This document shows positions 23,473-27,381 of a stretch of DNA of 27,381 nucleotides, in pieces; position 1 is the stretch's first letter; each line of letters starts with the position of its first letter. The DNA is from DATLFI01 sp035524895. Lineage in GTDB: Bacteria; Acidobacteriota; Thermoanaerobaculia; Multivoradales; Multivoraceae. The notes beneath the pieces were generated by a model. It had not been told where the DNA came from. It saw nothing but the letters and a program-made list of their open reading frames with translations, and did no database searches. Both the position numbers and the translations under genes were made by a program. The stretch covers positions 1-27,381 of the forward strand of contig DATLFI010000328.1 in NCBI GenBank assembly GCA_035524895.1, given 5' to 3'.

Positions 23473-24959
23473 GGCATCACGTCTCGACCCGCTGCCGGGG
23501 CCGCCCCGGCCCCGGCAGCGGCGGCCCCGGCAAGCTCCTCGAGCTGACGGCGCGCCAGCACCGGGTCGGCCCGCCCGGCGGACCGCCGCATCACCTGGCC
23601 GACCAGGAAACCGAGCACCTTCGATTCGCCTGCCTGGAGCTGCGCCACCGCGGCCGGATGCTCGGCGGCCACGGCATCCACCCAGCCGCGGAGCTGTGCC
23701 TCGTCCCGCACCTGGAGCAGGCCCAACCTCTCGCTGACGCCCTCCGGCTCCTCTTCGCCATCCCACAGCGCCAGGAACACCTGCTTGGCGCCGGTGCTCG
23801 ACAGCCGCTGGTCGTCGACCATTCCGATGAGCCGCGCCAGTCGCCGGGGCGCCGGTGCGGCGTCAGAGCCGGCGCCGCGGAGGTTGAGCTCGCGCAGGAC
23901 CTCGGTGCGCACCCAGTTCGCGGCGGCACGTGGACTGCCCTGGGTCAGGGCGGCGACCTGCTCGAAGTACCGAGCCAGCTCTAGGTGTGCCGCGAACAGA
24001 GCGGCCTCCTCGGCATCGAGGCCGTACTGGGTCTGGAACCGAGCGCGGAGCTCCCACGGCAGCTCCGGCAGAGCGCTCTCTTGCGCGACGAGTCCCTTCT
24101 CGTCCAACCACAGGGGAAGCAGGTCGGGCTCCGGAAAGTAGCGGTAGTCGTGTGCCTCCTCCTTCGAGCGCAGCGGGCGTGTGGTGCCGCTCGACGCATC
24201 GAAGCTGCGCGTCTCGGACTCCACGTCTCGGCCACCCTCGAGCAACGCCGTCTGCCGCTCCACTTCGTACTCGATGGCCCGCGCCAGGTGCCGGAAGGAG
24301 TTGAGATTCTTGATCTCGACCTTGCTGCCCAGCTCCGCGGCGCCGCTGCGGCGAAGCGACACGTTCGCGTCGCAGCGCAGGCTGCCCTCCTCGAGGTTCG
24401 CGTCGCTGACTCCGGTATAGAGCAGTACCTGATGCATCGACTGCATGAAGTCCTGCGCCTCGGCGGCGCCGTGCAGATCCGGCTCGGTGACGATCTCGAC
24501 CAGGGGCACGCCACAGCGATTGAAGTCGACGAGGCTCTCGCCGGGCAGAACGCCGCCACCCGGAGTCTCGTGGAGCAGCTTGCCGGCGTCCTCCTCGAGG
24601 TGGAGTCGACGAATGGTCACTCGCCGCTCGAAGGTAGCGAGCGGCATCGATCCCCACTCGGCGAGCGGCTCCCGGTACTGGCTGATCTGGTAGCCCTTCG
24701 GCAGGTCCGGGTAGAAGTAGTTCTTGCGCGCGAAAACCGAGCGCGGGTGCAGCCGGCAGCCGAGCGCGAGAGCCAGCCGCACGGCGAGATCGACCGCGCG
24801 GGGGTTGAGCACCGGGAGCGTGCCAGGGTAGCCGAGGCAGACGGGGCAGACCCGAGAGTTCGGCTCGCCGCCGAATCGGTTCGGACACCGACAGAAGATC
24901 TTGGTCTCGGTCGCGAGCTGTACGTGAACCTCGAGACCGACCACGGTATCGTGGGCCAT
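23469..24959 (-). CDS. gatB: Aspartyl/glutamyl-tRNA amidotransferase subunit B
   Basis: GatB is the kinase/amidotransferase-binding subunit of GatCAB, which converts Glu-tRNA(Gln) or Asp-tRNA(Asn) to the amidated form. The 496-aa protein starts with VVGLEVHVQLATETKIFC. Zinc-site cysteines are C23, C25, C38 and C41. Family blocks include PDLPKGYQISQYREPL, LEEDAGKLLHE, VDFNRCGVPLVEIVTEPDL and SLRCDANVSLR. The C-terminal helical YqeY-like domain is present (VLGFLVGQVMRRSAGRADP), followed by an Ala/Gly-rich tail. ATG 24959-24957 is chosen at the family start; the longer frame to 25157 is not coding. gatA and gatC are not adjacent, so the complex is encoded at separate loci. The stop overlaps the ftsE GTG, an uncommon partnership. 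Confidence 0.96.
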   Translation of the reverse strand: MAHDTVVGLEVHVQLATETKIFCRCPNRFGGEPNSRVCPVCLGYPGTLPVLNPRAVDLAVRLALALGCRLHPRSVFARKNYFYPDLPKGYQISQYREPLAEWGSMPLATFERRVTIRRLHLEEDAGKLLHETPGGGVLPGESLVDFNRCGVPLVEIVTEPDLHGAAEAQDFMQSMHQVLLYTGVSDANLEEGSLRCDANVSLRRSGAAELGSKVEIKNLNSFRHLARAIEYEVERQTALLEGGRDVESETRSFDASSGTTRPLRSKEEAHDYRYFPEPDLLPLWLDEKGLVAQESALPELPWELRARFQTQYGLDAEEAALFAAHLELARYFEQVAALTQGSPRAAANWVRTEVLRELNLRGAGSDAAPAPRRLARLIGMVDDQRLSSTGAKQVFLALWDGEEEPEGVSERLGLLQVRDEAQLRGWVDAVAAEHPAAVAQLQAGESKVLGFLVGQVMRRSAGRADPVLARRQLEELAGAAAAGAGAAPAAGRDVMP

Positions 24960-25007
24960 GCTCCTATCCTGCCACGTCGGCAGCCCGCCGTCGGACGGCT
25001 GCCGCCG

Positions 25008-25688
25008 GTGCTGACCGACGAGCACCGCGACGCACACGTCGCCTTCCTCGGGCGCGGCGAGCTGCCGTCGAAGGTCGAGCCCGAAGTCGCAGCCGAGCGT
25101 TGCCGCGAGCTCCTCACGCTGGTGCCGGCGCGAGTGTCCCACAACCGGCAGTGCCATTCGACACGGATCGTCGCGCCGGGCTCACAGCCGGTCGAGGCCG
25201 ACGGGCTCGTGACGACGCTACCGGACCTCGCCCTCGCGGTGTTCACCGCCGACTGCGTGCCAGTTCTGCTCGCGGCCCCTGGCGTGGTCGCCGCGATCCA
25301 CGCCGGGTGGCGCGGGCTCGCGGGGGGCATCGTCCGCGACGGCGTGCGAGAGCTGGCGACACGCGCGGAGGCACCGACCGACCGCATCGTCGCCTGGGTC
25401 GGTCCCTGCATCGGCGGCTGCTGCTACGAAGTCGGCGAAGAGGTTGCAGAGCGCGTTGCGGCAGCCGCGACGCCCGATGTCGTCATTCCGAGAGAGCCCC
25501 GCCCTCACCTCGACCTCTCGGGGGCCGCGCGGGCACAGCTCGAGGCGGCGGGGGTGGAGGACGTGCGCTGGTGGCGTCACTGTACCGCCTGCTCGCCCGA
25601 GCGCTGGTGGAGTCACCGTCGCGAGGCGGGACGGGCGGGTCGCAACTACGCTTTGGTCTGGCGAGCCGGGTCCAGTCGCGCCCCCTGA
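25008..25688 (+). CDS. pgeF: YfiH/PgeF-type multicopper polyphenol oxidase-like protein (laccase domain)
   Basis: This 226-aa protein belongs to the DUF152/YfiH family. PgeF in E. coli is reported as a purine nucleoside/peptidoglycan editing factor. The three metal-site residues are present: His in QCHSTRI, Cys in FTADCVPVL and His in AIHAGWRGLAGG. GPCIGGCCYEVGEEV is also a family block. The N-terminus before the metal site is shorter than in E. coli, and the usual TRxGG segment reads LGRGELPSK. The start is uncertain: GTG 25008 leaves 48 bp to the divergent gatB; GTG 24951 (245 aa) would overlap the gatB start by 9 bp. Neither has a strong ribosome-binding site. The 3' end overlaps rlmN tail to tail by 43 bp. 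Confidence 0.9.
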   Translation: MLTDEHRDAHVAFLGRGELPSKVEPEVAAERCRELLTLVPARVSHNRQCHSTRIVAPGSQPVEADGLVTTLPDLALAVFTADCVPVLLAAPGVVAAIHAGWRGLAGGIVRDGVRELATRAEAPTDRIVAWVGPCIGGCCYEVGEEVAERVAAAATPDVVIPREPRPHLDLSGAARAQLEAAGVEDVRWWRHCTACSPERWWSHRREAGRAGRNYALVWRAGSSRAP

Positions 25689-26794
25689 TCCCACGCCGTG
25701 CGACCGCCGAAGCCTCGCGGTTCGCGGGCGAACGCCCGGAGCTGGCCGCAAGCCGCCGCCACGTCCTCGCCCCGTGGACGCCGCACGCTGCAAGGAATCC
25801 CTAGCGCGACGAACTCGCGCTGGAGCGCCAGAGCGCGGGGTAGCGGCGTGGGCGCCAGGCCTCCGGGCAGCACCGGGTCGGGGTTGAGCGGGATCAGATT
25901 CACCTTGGACGGCAGCCCGCGGATCAGCCGAGCGGTCGCGGCGACATCGGCAAGGTGGTCGTTGAAGCCGTCGATCAACGTGTACTCGAAGGTCAATGGC
26001 CGGTGGCGCGTGGCCGGGTAGCGCCGGAGGGTCTCCATCAGCATCGCGAGCGGATACTTCCGGTTGATCGGCATCAGCTCGCTGCGCCGTTCGTCGTCGG
26101 GCGCGTGCAGTGATACCGCCAGGTTGGGCCGTTGCGGCCAGCTCGCCATCGCTTCGATGCCGGGCACCACACCGGCGGTCGACAGCGTGATCCGGCTCCA
26201 ACCGAGCCACTCGGTCAGCAGGCGCAGCGATCGGTGCACCGCCTCCAAGTTGAGCAGGGGCTCGCCCATGCCCATGAAGACCAGGTTGAGGCTGTGCAGC
26301 GGAATCGCACCCGCCTCGCGCACCGCCAGCACCTGACCGACGATCTCGCCAGCGTCGAGGTCGCGACCTGCGCCCCAAAAACCAGTCACACAGAACCGGC
26401 AAGCGAGCGCACAGCCAGCCTGGCTCGACAGGCACACCGTTCGCCGGTCGCCGTCGGGGATGTCCACCGTCTCGATGCTGGCACCGTCCGCCAGCTCGAA
26501 GAGGTACTTCACGGTCCCGTCAGTCGATGGCAGCCGCTCGCGAAGGAGCGGCCTGGCGAGGCTGTAGCGTTCCGACAGCGCAGCACGCACGGCCGCCGGC
26601 AGCTCCGTGATGCTCGCGAAGTCGGTCACCCCCCGGCAATGGATCGCAGCGAGCAGCTGCCGAGCGCGATAGGGCTCGAGCCCGAGGCTCGAAAGCTCGG
26701 CCTGCAAGAGCTCGTGCGTCAGGCCGAGCAGGCTCAGCCGTCCCGAAGATGGACCAGAGGGGGCCGACACTTCGGTCGAGCGCTGCACGGACAT
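25646..26794 (-). CDS. rlmN: Dual-specificity 23S rRNA/tRNA adenine-C2 methyltransferase RlmN
   Basis: This 382-aa radical SAM enzyme methylates C2 of A2503 in 23S rRNA and, in several bacteria, A37 of tRNAs. The 4Fe-4S motif CxxxCxxC is CALACRFC (C128, C132, C135). The two catalytic cysteines of the methylcysteine mechanism are C121 (VCLSSQAGC) and C349 (EDVAAACGQL). FMGMGEPLLN, ITLSTAGVVPGI, LAVSLHAPDDERRSELMPIN and FEYTLIDGFND are family blocks. ATG 26794 has GGAG 8 nt upstream and is preferred over the in-frame GTG at 26812. A C-terminal tail of about 30 residues overlaps the convergent pgeF gene. It lies 51 bp after a small unknown gene and is probably cotranscribed with it. Confidence 0.95.
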   Translation of the reverse strand: MSVQRSTEVSAPSGPSSGRLSLLGLTHELLQAELSSLGLEPYRARQLLAAIHCRGVTDFASITELPAAVRAALSERYSLARPLLRERLPSTDGTVKYLFELADGASIETVDIPDGDRRTVCLSSQAGCALACRFCVTGFWGAGRDLDAGEIVGQVLAVREAGAIPLHSLNLVFMGMGEPLLNLEAVHRSLRLLTEWLGWSRITLSTAGVVPGIEAMASWPQRPNLAVSLHAPDDERRSELMPINRKYPLAMLMETLRRYPATRHRPLTFEYTLIDGFNDHLADVAATARLIRGLPSKVNLIPLNPDPVLPGGLAPTPLPRALALQREFVALGIPCSVRRPRGEDVAAACGQLRAFAREPRGFGGRTAWDQGARLDPARQTKA

Positions 26795-26845
26795 GGTCGT
26801 CTCTCCGGGCACGGCGCCCGGCCTCGGGCGCGTGCGGTGGCGCGG

Positions 26846-27145
26846 CTAGCGCCGCCGCCGGTAGCGGCGGGTAGGGTCGATGCCGACCGACTTCAGGAAC
26901 GCAAGGTCCCTGGCATTGATGCGGAATCCTGCCGACTCTCCGGCCGGAATCTCACGGCGCGTGGCCACCCGCGGTGGGCGTAACGCCTGCGTCGACTCGC
27001 TGCGCTTGCAGTCGAGCAGGAGGTAGACAGCATAGCCTGCACTGCGCACCTCCTCCAGCTTCTCCCCGACGTCGGGCGACTCTGCGATCGCCTCGCTGAG
27101 GCGCTCGCTGAGCTCTTCGAGAAGTTGGCGTAGGCGTGGCTCCAA
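26846..27145 (-). CDS. Small conserved-looking hypothetical protein, TTG start
   Basis: This is a 99-aa protein of unknown function. From TTG 27145-27143 it begins MEPRLRQLLEELSERLSEAI, an amphipathic helix. A hydrophobic strand with YAVYLLLDC follows, then a middle region rich in Arg and Ser, and a C-terminal segment INARDLAFLKSVGIDPTRR ending in an Arg cluster. GGAG lies 8 nt before the TTG, which decides the start; the frame is open to a further start at 27301, but that upstream part looks non-coding. There is no signal peptide or membrane helix. Gene order suggests cotranscription with rlmN. I recognise no named domain. The basic tail could bind nucleic acid, but that is a guess. Confidence 0.65.
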   Translation of the reverse strand: MEPRLRQLLEELSERLSEAIAESPDVGEKLEEVRSAGYAVYLLLDCKRSESTQALRPPRVATRREIPAGESAGFRINARDLAFLKSVGIDPTRRYRRRR

Positions 27146-27241
27146 GGTCGCTTCTCCGCGTGAGCGGTGATTATCGGGTCGCCCGGCGAGGGGTGTCAAT
27201 TTCCGCTCGGTCCGAAGACCGCCGCTCTGCCGACTGCTCCA

Positions 27242-27271
27242 GCAGCCCGTGGTGGAACCCCCGTGGGCTGC
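27242..27271. repeat. 7-bp inverted repeat in the right-hand intergenic region
   Basis: GCAGCCC at 27242-27248 is the reverse complement of GGGCTGC at 27265-27271, with a 16-bp spacer. It lies between two divergent starts, 27145 (-) and a possible 27294 (+). It could be an operator or chance. Confidence 0.3.
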
Positions 27272-27293
27272 GTTGGGAGCGCCGTGGGGCCGG

Positions 27294-27381
27294 ATGCTCA
27301 TGCGGTGCGCGGGGAAGGCCCTTCGCCTGCAGCGGCTCTACCGGCGGCTCGGCGTTGGCGCGGGAGCGGTGGCGATGCTGG
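27294..27381 (+). CDS. Possible start of a gene cut by the right edge
   Basis: From ATG 27294 (or ATG 27300 in the same frame) the frame is open to the window end, 29 codons. It reads MLMRCAGKALRLQRLYRRLG and then turns hydrophobic (VGAGAVAML), like a basic N-terminus before a signal or membrane segment. No clear ribosome-binding site is seen. Too little is present to assign a product. Confidence 0.3.
   Translation, partial: MLMRCAGKALRLQRLYRRLGVGAGAVAML

Noticed and set aside
23473..23766. N-terminal extension of the ftsE frame to 23766
   Set aside because: It lies inside gatB in another frame, has no ABC-transporter sequence, and the GTG at 23472 begins exactly at the FtsE family start.

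Overview
The window is GC-rich and gene-dense. Operons alternate strand, and many genes are joined by 4-bp start/stop overlaps. The gene content is that of a diderm (Gram-negative) bacterium: a PilY1-type pilus tip protein, TonB/ExbB/ExbD, a sigma-54 activator with a matching sigma-54 promoter, a PatA-type DUF4388 protein and a protein resembling the myxobacterial MXAN_5187 C-terminal family. The best guess is a deltaproteobacterial lineage (Myxococcota, Desulfobacterota or a relative). Acidobacteriota is an alternative I cannot exclude from sequence alone. I see no insertion sequence, CRISPR array, rRNA, tRNA or phage gene, and no gene-free stretch longer than about 240 bp.

Layout. Positions 1-3662 (+) hold a PilY1-like protein cut by the left edge. 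On the minus strand, selA (5115-6563) is followed by an NtrC-type sigma-54 response regulator (3772-5118). On the plus strand are an MXAN_5187-like protein (6780-7349) and a membrane-anchored TPR protein (7410-8591). On the minus strand, tldD (9901-11217) is followed by a tldE/pmbA partner (8603-9904). On the plus strand, an acyl-CoA carboxylase carboxyltransferase (11324-12889) is followed by purE and rpiB, ending at a large symmetric hairpin shared with the convergent accD-folC operon (13925-16146). On the plus strand come ruvC (16323-16844), then exbB-exbD-exbD-tonB and a DUF4388 gene (17085-20454), then a secreted TPR protein (20561-21718). On the minus strand, gatB-ftsE-ftsX (21743-24959) forms one coupled unit. 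On the plus strand is pgeF/yfiH (25008-25688), which overlaps tail to tail with rlmN (25646-26794). A small unknown gene (26846-27145) precedes rlmN. A possible plus-strand gene starts at the right edge.

Most of the window is housekeeping: fatty-acid and folate synthesis, purine synthesis, pentose phosphate, recombination, tRNA amidation, 23S rRNA methylation and cell division. The most interesting part is the envelope cluster at 16923-21718. A TonB energising module with two ExbD genes is followed by a DUF4388 gene that ends in a perfect 9-bp hairpin. Directly after it lies an exact match to the -24/-12 sigma-54 consensus, in front of an exported TPR/coiled-coil protein. The sigma-54 activator at 3772-5118 has no visible kinase partner and is a local candidate regulator for such promoters, but that link is inference. 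A second notable point is folC, which appears to start with CTG, overlapping the accD stop codon.
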